Source: Oceanicola sp. 502str15 (GTDB lineage Bacteria > Pseudomonadota > Alphaproteobacteria > Rhodobacterales > Rhodobacteraceae). Taken from it: a stretch of DNA of 64,000 nt. The stretch covers positions 1,674,001-1,738,000 of the forward strand of contig NZ_WYDQ01000001.1 in assembly GCF_024105635.1 (NCBI RefSeq). Reading direction: 5' to 3'. Positions 37,038 through 45,799 of the stretch are shown here, piece after piece; position 1 is the stretch's first letter; each line of letters opens with the position of its first letter. The translations under genes and the position numbers were made by a program. The notes below the pieces were generated by a model. The model did no database searches. It was not told where the DNA came from and was given only the letters and a program-made list of their open reading frames with translations.

Positions 37038-37622
37038 TTGATCGGGTTCATTCGGTTTGCCGACAACCTGTCGGCATGGTTCGGCAAGGCCTTTGCCTGG
37101 CTCATTATCCTGATGGCCGTGGGCACGGGGTATGAAGTCTTCGTGCGCTACGTGCTGAACGCGCCCACCGCCTGGGCGCTGGACGTGTCGTTCATCATGT
37201 ATGGCACCATGTTCATGATGGCGGGCGCCTACACGCTCTCGCGCGGCGGGCACGTGCGGGGTGATTTCCTCTACCGGCTCTGGCAGCCCAAGACCCAGGC
37301 CAAGCTCGACCTCGTGCTCTACTTCCTGTTCTTCTTTCCCGGCGTTCTGGCCCTGATCATCTCGGGCTGGAAATACGCCGCCCGCTCCTGGCAATACGGC
37401 GAGGTCTCCATCAACAGCCCCGCCGGCGTGCCGATCTACCAATTCAAGACCGTGATCGTCGTGGCCGGCATCCTGCTCTTCATCCAGGGCATCGCACAGG
37501 TCTGCCGCTGCCTGCTGGCAATCCGCACCAACGAATGGCTTCAGCCAGAGGAAGACGTCTTCGAAACCGAAGACCTCCTGATGAAAAAGGCCGCCGAGGC
37601 CGAGAAGGACGCACATCCATGA
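37038..37622 (+). CDS. TRAP transporter small permease (DctQ-type)
   Basis: A 194-residue membrane protein with four hydrophobic segments; VTGYEVF-type region (GTGYEVFVRYVLNAPTAWAL) is typical of DctQ. The start is TTG at 37038 preceded by GGGGAGGGG at 37023-37031. It overlaps the DctM start by 4 bases (ATGA). Confidence 0.88.
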   Translation: MIGFIRFADNLSAWFGKAFAWLIILMAVGTGYEVFVRYVLNAPTAWALDVSFIMYGTMFMMAGAYTLSRGGHVRGDFLYRLWQPKTQAKLDLVLYFLFFFPGVLALIISGWKYAARSWQYGEVSINSPAGVPIYQFKTVIVVAGILLFIQGIAQVCRCLLAIRTNEWLQPEEDVFETEDLLMKKAAEAEKDAHP

Positions 37623-39037
37623 CGGACCCGCAAATCGCCCTGCTGATGCTGGGGCTGTTCATCGTCTTCGTGTTCCTCGGCTTCCCCATCGCCTTCACCC
37701 TGATGGCCATGGGCATCGGCTTTGGCTACTACGCCTATTTCGACGCCCGCCGGCAGTGGCGCGGCTTCGACAGATTGGACGAGACCGCCTCGACCTGGGA
37801 CTCCTGGTCGACCTGGTTCGAGGGGTTCATAAACAACCGAATATTCGACCTCTTCGTGAACCAGACCTACACCGTCATGTCGAACGAAGTGCTCACAGCC
37901 GTGCCGCTCTTCCTCTTCATGGGCTACATCGTCGAGCGCGCCAACATCGTCGACCGGCTGTTCTCCACGCTCAACATCGCCTCCAAGGATCTGCCCGGCT
38001 CCATGGGCGTGGCCGCGCTCATCACCTGCGCCCTCTTCGCCACCGCCACCGGCATCGTCGGCGCGGTGGTCACGCTGATGGGCTTGCTGGCGCTGCCGCA
38101 AATGCTGAAGGCCCGCTACAACCCCTCCTTCGCCTCGGGCATCATCTGCGCCGGCGGCACGCTCGGCATCCTGATCCCGCCCTCGATCATGCTGATCGTC
38201 TACGCGGCGGCCTCCGGCGTTTCCATCGTGCGGCTCTACGCGGCGGCGCTGCTGCCCGGCCTCGTTCTGGTGGGGCTCTACCTCACCTACGTCATCGGCC
38301 GCTCCATCCTGCAACCCTCGGTCGCCCCCCGCCCCTCCGACGACGAGGTGCCCGACATGCCGCTCGGCCAGCTTTCGATGATGATCCTCACATCGTTCCT
38401 GCCACTGGCCTTCCTGATCCTCGCCGTGCTCGGCTCGATCCTCTTCGGCCTCGCCACCCCCACCGAAGCCGCCTCCATCGGCGCGCTCGGCGGCATCTTC
38501 CTCGCCTTCATCTACCGCGCGATGACATGGCAACGCCTGCGCGAAAGCGTCTACCTGACGGTGCGCACCACAGCGATGGTCTGCTGGCTCTTCGTCGGCT
38601 CCTACGTCTTCTCGGCGGTGTTCTCCTACCTCGGCGGCGAGCAGGTCATCTCGGAGTTCGTCCAGTCGCTCAACCTCTCGCCGCTGATGTTCCTGATCCT
38701 CGCGCAGCTCATCATCTTCCTGCTGGGCTGGCCGCTGGAATGGTCGGAGATCATCATCATCTTCGTGCCGATCTTCCTGCCCCTGCTGGCGATCTTCGAG
38801 GTCGATCCGCTGTTCTTCGGCATCCTCGTGGCGCTCAACCTGCAAACCAGCTTCCTGACGCCGCCCATGGCGATGTCGGCCTACTACCTTAAGGGCATCG
38901 CCCCGCCGGAAGTGCGGCTGACGCAGATCTTCTCCGGCGTCATGCCCTTCCTGTTCTGCGTCTTCGTGGCGATGGTCATGATGTATGTCTTCCCGCAGGT
39001 CGTCTTCTACCTGCCGGAGCTGTTCTATGGCCGCTGA
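37619..39037 (+). CDS. TRAP transporter large permease (DctM-type)
   Basis: A 472-residue inner-membrane protein with about 12 hydrophobic segments, the sodium-coupled translocation subunit. Typical stretches are VPLFLFMGYIVERANIVDRL, ICAGGTLGILIPPSIMLIVY and NLQTSFLTPPMAMSAYYLKG. It overlaps the amidase start by 11 bases, so uptake and hydrolysis are translationally coupled. Confidence 0.92.
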   Translation: MTDPQIALLMLGLFIVFVFLGFPIAFTLMAMGIGFGYYAYFDARRQWRGFDRLDETASTWDSWSTWFEGFINNRIFDLFVNQTYTVMSNEVLTAVPLFLFMGYIVERANIVDRLFSTLNIASKDLPGSMGVAALITCALFATATGIVGAVVTLMGLLALPQMLKARYNPSFASGIICAGGTLGILIPPSIMLIVYAAASGVSIVRLYAAALLPGLVLVGLYLTYVIGRSILQPSVAPRPSDDEVPDMPLGQLSMMILTSFLPLAFLILAVLGSILFGLATPTEAASIGALGGIFLAFIYRAMTWQRLRESVYLTVRTTAMVCWLFVGSYVFSAVFSYLGGEQVISEFVQSLNLSPLMFLILAQLIIFLLGWPLEWSEIIIIFVPIFLPLLAIFEVDPLFFGILVALNLQTSFLTPPMAMSAYYLKGIAPPEVRLTQIFSGVMPFLFCVFVAMVMMYVFPQVVFYLPELFYGR

Positions 39038-40376
39038 CGGAGCAAACCCCACCAGCCTGATGGCCCTCGGCGCATTGGCGCTGAGGGACCGTCTGGCCAC
39101 TGGCGCGCTGGACGCGATCACGCTGGTCGAGGCCTGCATCGCCCGGATCGAAGCGCGCGAACCCGAGGTCGGCGCATGGGCCTTCTTCGATCCCGGTTTC
39201 GCCCGGCATCAGGCCAAGGCAATGGACGCGCTGCGCCGCTCGGGCCGCCCCATAGGCCCGCTCCACGGGTTGCCGGTGGCCCTCAAGGACGTGATCGACA
39301 CCGCCCGCATGCCCACAGAGAACGGCTGCGTGCTCGACGCGGGCCGGGTGCCGATGCAGGACGCCGCGATCGTCGAGAAGCTGAAGGCCGCGGGCGCGAT
39401 CATCATGGGCAAGACGGTCTCGACCGAACTGGCCTTCATGCACCCCGGCCGCACCCGCAACCCGCACAACCTCGCCCATACGCCCGGCGGCTCCTCCTCG
39501 GGCTCGGCGGCGGCGGTGGCCGACGGGATGGTGCCGCTGGCAGTGGGCACCCAGACCGGCGGCTCCGTGATCCGGCCCGCCTCCTTCTGCGGGATCACCG
39601 GGTTCAAGCCGACGTTCGGCGCGATCCCGCGGCGCGGCGTGCTGATGCAGTCCCAAACGCTCGACACCCTCGGCGTCTTCGCCACCGACCCCACCGGCGC
39701 CGCGCTGCTGGCCGATGTGCTCTTCGGCCACGACCCGGCCGACAGCGCCACAAGCCCCGCGCCCCACCCGGCACTGGAGCGCACCGCCCTCTCTGCCCCG
39801 CCCCTGCCCCCGGTCTTCGCCGTGGTCCGCCCGCCCGGCTGGGAAGGCGCGCATGACGACCTCAAGGAGGCCTTTCTGGCCCTCGAGGAGGAGCTGGGCG
39901 AGCAGGCCTTCGCGGTGGAGCTGCCCTCGCTCTTCGACGAGGCCGCCGACCAGCGCGCGCGGATCAACTTTGCCGAGATGTCGCGCAACTACTATCGCTA
40001 CGAGCGCGACGGCGCCGACCGGCTCGGCGCGCCGACGCTGGAGGCCATCCGCAAGGGCGCGGCCCTGCCCGCGCGCGACTACCTCGCCGCGCTCGACTGG
40101 CCCGGCATCCTGAACGCGGGCCTCGACGAGATCTTCTCGCGCTGCGACGCCATCCTCTGCCCCGCCGCTCCGGGCCCCGCCCCCGAGGGCCTCGCCTCGA
40201 CCGGAGATGCCATCTTCAACGGCCTCTGGACCCTCTGCGGCACCCCCGCCGTCACCCTGCCCCTGCTGACCGCCTCCAACGGCCTGCCGATGGGCGTGCA
40301 ACTGGTGACCCGGCGCGGAGAAGACGGACGCCTCCTGCGCTCGGCGCGCTGGCTCCATGAACGAATGAGTGCGTGA
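39027..40376 (+). CDS. amidase (amidase-signature family)
   Basis: A 449-residue amidase with the Ser-cisSer-Lys triad: Lys in PVALKDVIDTA, cis-Ser in HTPGGSSSGSAAAVADG and nucleophile Ser in GTQTGGSVIRPASFCG. It hydrolyses a C-N amide bond; the substrate is unknown but is presumably linked to what the TRAP system imports, because its start lies inside the dctM end. Confidence 0.9.
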   Translation: MAADGANPTSLMALGALALRDRLATGALDAITLVEACIARIEAREPEVGAWAFFDPGFARHQAKAMDALRRSGRPIGPLHGLPVALKDVIDTARMPTENGCVLDAGRVPMQDAAIVEKLKAAGAIIMGKTVSTELAFMHPGRTRNPHNLAHTPGGSSSGSAAAVADGMVPLAVGTQTGGSVIRPASFCGITGFKPTFGAIPRRGVLMQSQTLDTLGVFATDPTGAALLADVLFGHDPADSATSPAPHPALERTALSAPPLPPVFAVVRPPGWEGAHDDLKEAFLALEEELGEQAFAVELPSLFDEAADQRARINFAEMSRNYYRYERDGADRLGAPTLEAIRKGAALPARDYLAALDWPGILNAGLDEIFSRCDAILCPAAPGPAPEGLASTGDAIFNGLWTLCGTPAVTLPLLTASNGLPMGVQLVTRRGEDGRLLRSARWLHERMSA

Positions 40377-40390
40377 AAGGACGAACGGAC

Positions 40391-40552
40391 ATGAACGCAA
40401 TTCTCGCCTTCCTCGCCTTCGCGGTTTTCGCCGCGTTCGCCGCGATCCTCGCCTTCGAAGTCCCCAGCCCGGACCTCGTCGTGGTCATCCTGCTGACACT
40501 GGCCCTCGTCGCCTACGACTTCATCACCACCATCTTCAACCGACGCGACTAG
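40391..40552 (+). CDS. 53-residue small membrane protein
   Basis: ATG at 40391 with AAGGA at 40377-40381 gives 53 residues. Two hydrophobic segments (AILAFLAFAVFAAFAAILAF and VVVILLTLALVAYDFITTI) make a helical hairpin, followed by the charged end NRRD. It begins 14 bases after the amidase stop, so it belongs to the TRAP-amidase operon. Function unknown. Confidence 0.65.
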   Translation: MNAILAFLAFAVFAAFAAILAFEVPSPDLVVVILLTLALVAYDFITTIFNRRD

Positions 40553-40885
40553 CCTCGCGGCTTGCCGCAAGGGTTTGGCGGTCGACCTAAGATGGCGCAC
40601 CTCGGCTGTCTGCGTTTAAGCATGGCTCAGGTGTGGCCAAGAGGAAGCTTGGCCCACTCCCAGACCTGTTCCGCGCGCAGTCAGACGATCAATGCAATGC
40701 GGTCATGACAAGCGGGAGAGAGCGGTACGACAAGACCGGCAGATCGCAACGAACACCACACCGAAAAAGCCAACAACCTTCGGCTACCGGAACTCCGCCA
40801 CCGGATACCCGTGCAGAAATCAGTAGCTTCACAATCTCCGCCCCGGAAGACACAGAGATCGAAGTCCTGCATTGGAAGGTTTGAA
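40553..40885. other. 333-base gap before the integration scar
   Basis: No recognisable gene. An open frame from 40633 to 40884 is unlike any family I know, lacks a ribosome site and has a low-complexity composition, so I do not call it. The segment is chromosomal flank left of the element. Confidence 0.4.
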
Positions 40886-40930
40886 TGGTGCCCCCACACG
40901 GACTCGAACCGCGGACCCACTGATTACAAA
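40886..40930 (-). repeat. attL: displaced 3' half of tRNA-Thr
   Basis: These 45 bases match 39 of 45 positions of 49346-49390, the 3' half of the intact tRNA-Thr. The last 17 (gacccactgattacaaa, 40914-40930) are identical and are the probable crossover core. Read on the minus strand it encodes part of the anticodon loop, a paired T arm with its own compensated sequence, the acceptor strand and CCA, but no 5' half follows, so it is not a functional tRNA. It is the original chromosomal 3' end pushed aside by the insertion. Confidence 0.8.
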
Positions 40931-41086
40931 CTCCTTCGCGGCACTTCACCGTGATTTACCAAACAGCCGCCAAACTGTTGACTTATTTACCGAATATTCC
41001 TTCAATTTACCGGAGAACACCATGGCAATTTACCGCCATTTACCGGCAGAGTGTGTCCTATACGTGTCCTAAACGGTGGAGGCGAG

Positions 41087-42289
41087 ATGAGTGCGAAGCG
41101 GTTCGAACCGCCACACGGTGAGGTTCGCCTAAGCAAAAGATCGATTGAGGCCCTGCCAGTCGTCGGCAGGGAGTACTACATCCGCGACCTCGAAGTTCCC
41201 AAGCTGCACATTAAGGTGTCCGCGGCGGGTAAGAAGACCTTCGTGCTTCGCTACAACTCAACTTTCTCTCGTGGCCGAAAGTACAAGCTGGGCGACTTCC
41301 CTGACCTCAGTATCCAAGCAGCACGTCGGCTTGCCGCGCGCACGCTCCTAGAGGTTGCCAACGGTAACGACCCGTCGGAGGTGCGCCGTCGCAATCGCAG
41401 CAACATTACTCTTGGCGAAGTTGGCGAGCGTTTCATGGAAGAACATGCGCAACTTCACCTCCGCCCTTCGACTGTAGCCAGCTACTGGCAAATCTTACGC
41501 GCCAATGTCTTTCCCCGCTTCGGGAACCGCCCCCTGCTGTCGATTTCAAAGCAAGACATGCAAGCGCTTCAGCGCGACATGCAGGCAACAAGATATGCGG
41601 CCAACAGAACACTGGGGCTCGTTGGAAGATTGTACAATTGGGCGGCAGACAACGGCTTGCATCCTAAGGGCGACAACCCAACCAACGGCATCAAGCAGTA
41701 CAAGGAAAAGCTGGTTGAGCGGCTCCTTTCAACGGAAGAGATGCGCCGGGTTGCGGAGGCGATCGATTGGGCAAGGGCGAACCATCCCGGTCGGGAAGCG
41801 GCGCTCAACGCAATTGTCTTCATGTTCTTCACTGCCTGTCGGCGTGGTGAAGCGTTCAATATCCAATGGGACCATGTGGATTTCGAACGTGGGTTAGTCC
41901 ACTTCTACGGCGCGAAAACAGGCGACCGGGATCAACCTCTAACCGAAGATCTGCGCGACTGGCTGTTAGAGCTGAGAGAACGTGCTCAGACCCCTCACAT
42001 TTTTCCCGGAAGAAGTATCGGCAAACCGCTGACTGACATTAAAAAGACGTGGGACCTCGTGCGCCAGCGAGCGGGCATACCCGAACTACGGTTGCACGAC
42101 ATCCGGCACAACGTTTTGTCAGACATCGCCAGCGAAACGGACGTGGCGACGGCTCAGGCCGTGGGCGGCCATGCCAACATGCGCTCTACCATGCGATACC
42201 TTCATGCCCGGAAATCAACGATGAACACGGCCCTCACCCAAGCCGGAAGGCGCGCGGCGAGCGTGTTCTTCGATACAGGAGACACATGA
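41087..42289 (+). CDS. int: tyrosine integrase
   Basis: A 400-residue site-specific recombinase. Residues 1-95 form the arm-type DNA-binding domain seen in integrases of tRNA islands (VPKLHIKVSAAGKKTFVLRY then YKLGDFPDLSIQAARRLA). The catalytic part has the Arg in TACRRGEAFNI, HDIRHN (His, Arg), GHANMRSTMRYLH with the second His and the Tyr. GGAGG at 41078-41082 precedes ATG 41087; an upstream alternative start at 41051 has no ribosome site. It is 157 bases inside attL and presumably catalysed insertion into tRNA-Thr. Confidence 0.93.
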   Translation: MSAKRFEPPHGEVRLSKRSIEALPVVGREYYIRDLEVPKLHIKVSAAGKKTFVLRYNSTFSRGRKYKLGDFPDLSIQAARRLAARTLLEVANGNDPSEVRRRNRSNITLGEVGERFMEEHAQLHLRPSTVASYWQILRANVFPRFGNRPLLSISKQDMQALQRDMQATRYAANRTLGLVGRLYNWAADNGLHPKGDNPTNGIKQYKEKLVERLLSTEEMRRVAEAIDWARANHPGREAALNAIVFMFFTACRRGEAFNIQWDHVDFERGLVHFYGAKTGDRDQPLTEDLRDWLLELRERAQTPHIFPGRSIGKPLTDIKKTWDLVRQRAGIPELRLHDIRHNVLSDIASETDVATAQAVGGHANMRSTMRYLHARKSTMNTALTQAGRRAASVFFDTGDT

Positions 42290-42597
42290 TGACGCAAGAT
42301 CAGCCACGACGTCGTCACCCCAAGACCGGAAGAGTCATCAGAAAAATACGCCTAGGTAAGCCGAAGAAGCCATTGCCCGAGAAAGGTCGGCGAGCGCCAA
42401 AAATCACTCACGACGGTCTCTATAACGAAGTTGCAGCAGCAGCCTACGTTGGCTTGAGCGTGAGCAGGCTACAGAACCGTAGGAGCGAACAGTTGCCGCC
42501 AAGATACGAAAAGCACGGACGCTCCGTATGGTATCGTCGAGACGCGCTGGATGAGTTCAAGGCCACGCGGTACCGCGACGGAACCATTTCGTCATAA
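42289..42597 (+). CDS. small basic HTH protein, excisionase-like
   Basis: About 102 residues. The N-terminal 45 residues are Lys/Arg-rich, then NEVAAAAYVGLSVSRLQNRR and RYEKHGRSVWYRRDALDEFK form a MerR/excisionase-type winged helix as in AlpA/Xis proteins. ATG 42286 and ATG 42289 are adjacent; AGGAGA at 42277-42282 fits 42289 better. It overlaps the integrase stop, a common int-xis arrangement, so it may direct excision. Confidence 0.7.
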   Translation: MTQDQPRRRHPKTGRVIRKIRLGKPKKPLPEKGRRAPKITHDGLYNEVAAAAYVGLSVSRLQNRRSEQLPPRYEKHGRSVWYRRDALDEFKATRYRDGTISS

Positions 42598-42775
42598 GGC
42601 AAGCATTCCCCCCCTCCCCCATCTCATAATGTCTGGAAAATTTTGGGACAGTAAACGGATGGCTTTATAACGGATTGTGGGCGGGCACCCCAACCTTTTC
42701 AGGCCCGCGCCCTACTTTGGCTGCAATCTCCCGTTTCACTTTGAGTGGCTGTTAACGTAACCTTAGGTTCCAAAA

Positions 42776-43381
42776 ATGCGATCCAATTCTCCGGTGGCGA
42801 CATCTTCGGAAATCTCAGCTAAACCGAGATTAACCCTTGCCAAGCTACGTGGCCCAGTAATCCTGTTGTTTGCCGTCGTAGTCTGGGCACCCATCGCCTA
42901 CATGGCCACGATAGGGGGGACCTCAAGGGCGGAACTGGATGCAGCTTTCAGGGATGATCGCCCCCTTGTCGCCCGCATGGCAACTAAAAGAGACTTCGCT
43001 CATAGCCTAGACTCAGTTTATGCCAGTAGTATTTCCCGCGCCGAACCGGTTCTGATAGCCGCAGAAGAGTCAGTTCGCAGTCAGCTTCGTGATCCAGACA
43101 GCGCCACCTTCGAAAACATGGCGTTTAACTATGCCCCGTCCAACAGGCGCTGGTTCGTGTGCGGCACTGTAAACGCCCGAAATGGATTTGGCGGCTATGC
43201 AGGCCCGAAGGAGTTTGCAATCGGCCTCATAGGGGAAGACATTGACAATCGCATCTCATTCGGCAACGTCGAGATTTTCCCAGCGCTTTCAGAAGGTCAG
43301 TCTGACAGTCAATGGGACTCGACTTTGAATAATGTAAAACGCAAATGTGGTCTAGCCGCATCACTTCGAATGCTGCGCTAG
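42776..43381 (+). CDS. membrane-anchored hypothetical protein
   Basis: 201 residues with one membrane helix near residues 25-47 (GPVILLFAVVVWAPIAYMA) and a soluble C-terminal part. That part holds SQLRDPDSATFENMAFNY and VCGTVNARNGFGGYAGPKEF, a pattern I have seen in small uncharacterised proteins of phages and mobile elements with the consensus LKDPxSAxF...CGxVNAKNxFGGYxG. Function unknown. No clear ribosome site. It lies between the integration module and the resolvase. Confidence 0.65.
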   Translation: MRSNSPVATSSEISAKPRLTLAKLRGPVILLFAVVVWAPIAYMATIGGTSRAELDAAFRDDRPLVARMATKRDFAHSLDSVYASSISRAEPVLIAAEESVRSQLRDPDSATFENMAFNYAPSNRRWFVCGTVNARNGFGGYAGPKEFAIGLIGEDIDNRISFGNVEIFPALSEGQSDSQWDSTLNNVKRKCGLAASLRMLR

Positions 43382-43732
43382 TACAAAGACGGCCTCCTTG
43401 AATTCGCTTGCGATAGGTTAAGTTTGGCGATCTTCCTGTTCAGGAGCTTAGCTCTATAGGGAAAGTGCGTATAACGGATTTCCGACTAACTAATTGAAAA
43501 GACAGCCAAACCACTCAGAAACATTAATCCTATCCCCTAGAACCACATAACCTTGCAATCGACTGCAAGCGGCGGAAAAATTTCCATCCAAATCAATCAC
43601 TTGACCGCAAGGCCGCCTGACATGATGCGGTGGAGTATCATACATACTAAAACCGGAGAAGAAACCTAGCACCAAAGTTATCAGGCTATCAGGTCTGTAC
43701 ACACACGAACCAACGTTCATAGGTGCACAAGA
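43382..43732. other. 351-base gap upstream of the resolvase
   Basis: No supported gene; a 76-codon minus-strand frame (43490-43720) lacks a ribosome site and a family. An inverted repeat CTTGCA/TGCAAG lies at 43552-43569. The 11-mer tataacggatt at 43470-43480 repeats 42666-42676 upstream of the hypothetical gene. ACACACAC occurs at 43699-43706. The resolvase ATG at 43733 lacks a strong Shine-Dalgarno. Confidence 0.4.
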
Positions 43733-44383
43733 ATGGAAAACCCTAGATTTATCTCCTACATCCGCGTTTCGACTGATCGACAGGGCAAAAGCGGTCTCGG
43801 ACTTGAAGCCCAGCGCTCAGCCGTGAAAAATCACCTACTGGCCAACACGGGCGAACTTCTTGCAGAGTTTGTCGAGGTCGAGAGCGGCAAGAAGAACAAC
43901 CGTGAAGAGTTGAACCGGGCGATCGCTCAATGTCGTGCCACAGGTGCAAAGCTCATTATCGCCAAACTTGATCGCCTCGCCCGGAATGTGCACTTCATCT
44001 CGGGCCTATTAGAGAGCGGTGTCGCCTTCTGCGCCGCCGACATGCCCAACGCCGACCGTTTCATGCTCCACGTCTACGCCGCAATGGCGGAAGAGGAAGC
44101 TCGCCGGATTAGCCAACGGACGCGGGAGGCCCTCAAAGCGGCCAAAGCACGCGGCGTAGCGCTGGGCACGGCCTGCGGGGCGCTCGCGGCACGGAATGCA
44201 GCGGAAGCAGACCGTGCGGCGCAGAAAATCGGCCCGGCAATCGCGGAACTCAAGGATCAAGGCCTATCCATCAGAAAAATCGCAGATCGGCTCAATTTCG
44301 ACAAGGTTCTCACCGAAAATGGCGGCAAATGGCACCCAACATCAGTTCAGCGGGCCTATCAGCGCTTTTGTTCCTTACCATAG
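43733..44383 (+). CDS. serine recombinase (resolvase/invertase family)
   Basis: 216 residues. The catalytic Ser is in SYIRVSTDRQGKSGLGLEAQ; the supporting Arg residues are in KLDRLARNVHFISGLLESGV, and the C-terminal HTH reads LKDQGLSIRKIADRLNF followed by WHPTSVQRAYQRF. Length is that of a small resolvase. It may resolve multimers or have moved the cargo, and it sits immediately before the tandem repeat and the RT operon. Confidence 0.9.
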   Translation: MENPRFISYIRVSTDRQGKSGLGLEAQRSAVKNHLLANTGELLAEFVEVESGKKNNREELNRAIAQCRATGAKLIIAKLDRLARNVHFISGLLESGVAFCAADMPNADRFMLHVYAAMAEEEARRISQRTREALKAAKARGVALGTACGALAARNAAEADRAAQKIGPAIAELKDQGLSIRKIADRLNFDKVLTENGGKWHPTSVQRAYQRFCSLP

Positions 44384-44415
44384 GGTCTCCCCCAACTATA
44401 GGGTCTCCCCCAACT
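44380..44415. repeat. tandem 18-bp repeat before the RT operon
   Basis: atagggtctcccccaact occurs twice head to tail at 44380-44397 and 44398-44415, directly after the resolvase stop and 4 bases before the ATG at 44420. A third, shorter match (GGTCTCCCCC) lies at 44482-44491. Such a repeat array could bind a protein (iteron or operator) or be the resolvase site. Confidence 0.75.
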
Positions 44416-44419
44416 ACCA

Positions 44420-45799
44420 ATGGCACGGTACCCACTAAGACATCGAGAAGATTTCGTTAGGCCACTCACACCTGGCCTGCAGGTCTCCCCCTCCAGCGGC
44501 ATGGTGGACAGGGCAGAAGTTAGTTTCGGGAATTGGGAGCTACCCGGCACCATCCAAGAGGTCACTCAAGGCCTTAATCAGCTCAGAAATTTTCCCTTCC
44601 ATACCCACGACGACCGAGAGATACCGCTCTTTCGACATGGACTAGTTGATGGAAGACGACTTCACCCCGAAGTCTACTTCGACAGCGGCACAGAGGAGGA
44701 TGATCGTATCACCGGGGAGAGGCCACTAATAAGCGGCAGAATATCTTGGGTTCCCCGGCGCAGCATCCCGGTTGATCAGAGAAGTGAACACAAACAGTTA
44801 CGATTTTATGCAACGGTCAACATCACCCGATTTATTCAAGCTCAAGTAACACGGCCCGTCAGGAGCGATAACGGCATCAGGCTGCGCCATATCCCCACAT
44901 TGGTCATGTCTCCCCGCGAACATTGGTACCGTGAAGAAGCGCCCCTCGTGCCGTCCACAAACATGATCGCTGGCAGTGTCCTCAAATACAGTGAGGCGTT
45001 GAGGCGACCAGCCAGCGAGCACTTCACACGCCTCATGGCCCTCTGGACCGCACAGCTCGATCATAGCGTTTGCTGGGCCTTCTCGGAACTTCCTAGCACG
45101 CCCGTTCAACATCCGAATTTTTCTCTACGCGAAATCGAGTACTACTGGGAGTTCGACTCAGAAAACGCCATTGACTTCGTGCAAGCGATTGCAAGGCCCA
45201 TGAGCAGCCTGAGTGGCACAATTTATGTCGGCGGGGAACGTGTCAGATTGCCTGAGCATACGGTGGAGTTTCAAAGTCCCAGCGTAAAGGTTGTGCTCGC
45301 GCGAGATGTGACGCTGAAGGCCTACGCCAAGACACTGCAACGCGTCCGATTTGAAGTTACGTTCGGAAAGCGTGGTATTGAAGATAGCCTTGGCAGGCGG
45401 AGGGTCTCTCCGAGGCGCACAGCCACGGGCATAGAGGAGCTGGCAGAGAAGGTCGCCGTTCTCCAAAGCGCTGCCACTGACTACTTCAACGAAGCACTAC
45501 CGCGCATCCTTCCTAGCGAGCCGCCGGAAAGCACACTTGAAGTAATGGACTTGCTAACTCGTATAGGTGTCTGCGCGGATGGGGACGCCCGAATTGCTGA
45601 GACCATAGCAAGCGCATTAGCGAACTTTGGGCGAGTTGAGCCCTACGCCAATGACCCGATCTATCCAGCGGTCTCGCGCCTGAGGCGCACTCGCGTACTG
45701 GAGAGCGTTCGTCGCCGTAGCCGCGTGAATGTGGTTACGGCTCAGTACCGCTCAGCCTTGCACCAACTGCAACGACTGCGCGTAGTTACTGACACATAG
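44420..45799 (+). CDS. unrecognised 459-residue protein, first gene of the RT operon
   Basis: I do not recognise the family. No signal peptide or membrane helix is visible. Residues 297-315 (VTLKAYAKTLQRVRFEVTF) recall a stretch found in some phage/plasmid replication initiators, 'LK.Y.K..RIR.EV', but catalytic residues of such enzymes cannot be assigned. The last 45 residues are very Arg-rich. Neither ATG 44420 nor ATG 44501 (codon 28) has a good ribosome site, so the start is uncertain. Its TAG stop is followed immediately, in the same frame, by the first RT. It is thus either a separate cofactor gene or the N-terminal part of an interrupted fusion. Confidence 0.7.
   Translation: MARYPLRHREDFVRPLTPGLQVSPSSGMVDRAEVSFGNWELPGTIQEVTQGLNQLRNFPFHTHDDREIPLFRHGLVDGRRLHPEVYFDSGTEEDDRITGERPLISGRISWVPRRSIPVDQRSEHKQLRFYATVNITRFIQAQVTRPVRSDNGIRLRHIPTLVMSPREHWYREEAPLVPSTNMIAGSVLKYSEALRRPASEHFTRLMALWTAQLDHSVCWAFSELPSTPVQHPNFSLREIEYYWEFDSENAIDFVQAIARPMSSLSGTIYVGGERVRLPEHTVEFQSPSVKVVLARDVTLKAYAKTLQRVRFEVTFGKRGIEDSLGRRRVSPRRTATGIEELAEKVAVLQSAATDYFNEALPRILPSEPPESTLEVMDLLTRIGVCADGDARIAETIASALANFGRVEPYANDPIYPAVSRLRRTRVLESVRRRSRVNVVTAQYRSALHQLQRLRVVTDT

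Noticed and set aside
40633..40884. 83-codon frame before the island
   Set aside because: No ribosome site, no family and low complexity.
43699..43706. Second ACACACAC tract, upstream of the resolvase
   Set aside because: No convincing stem encloses it and it is far from the RT genes; short AC tracts occur by chance about twice per strand in the island.
41087..44383. Possible prophage
   Set aside because: No capsid, tail, portal, terminase or lysis genes are present; integrase and resolvase alone do not make a phage.
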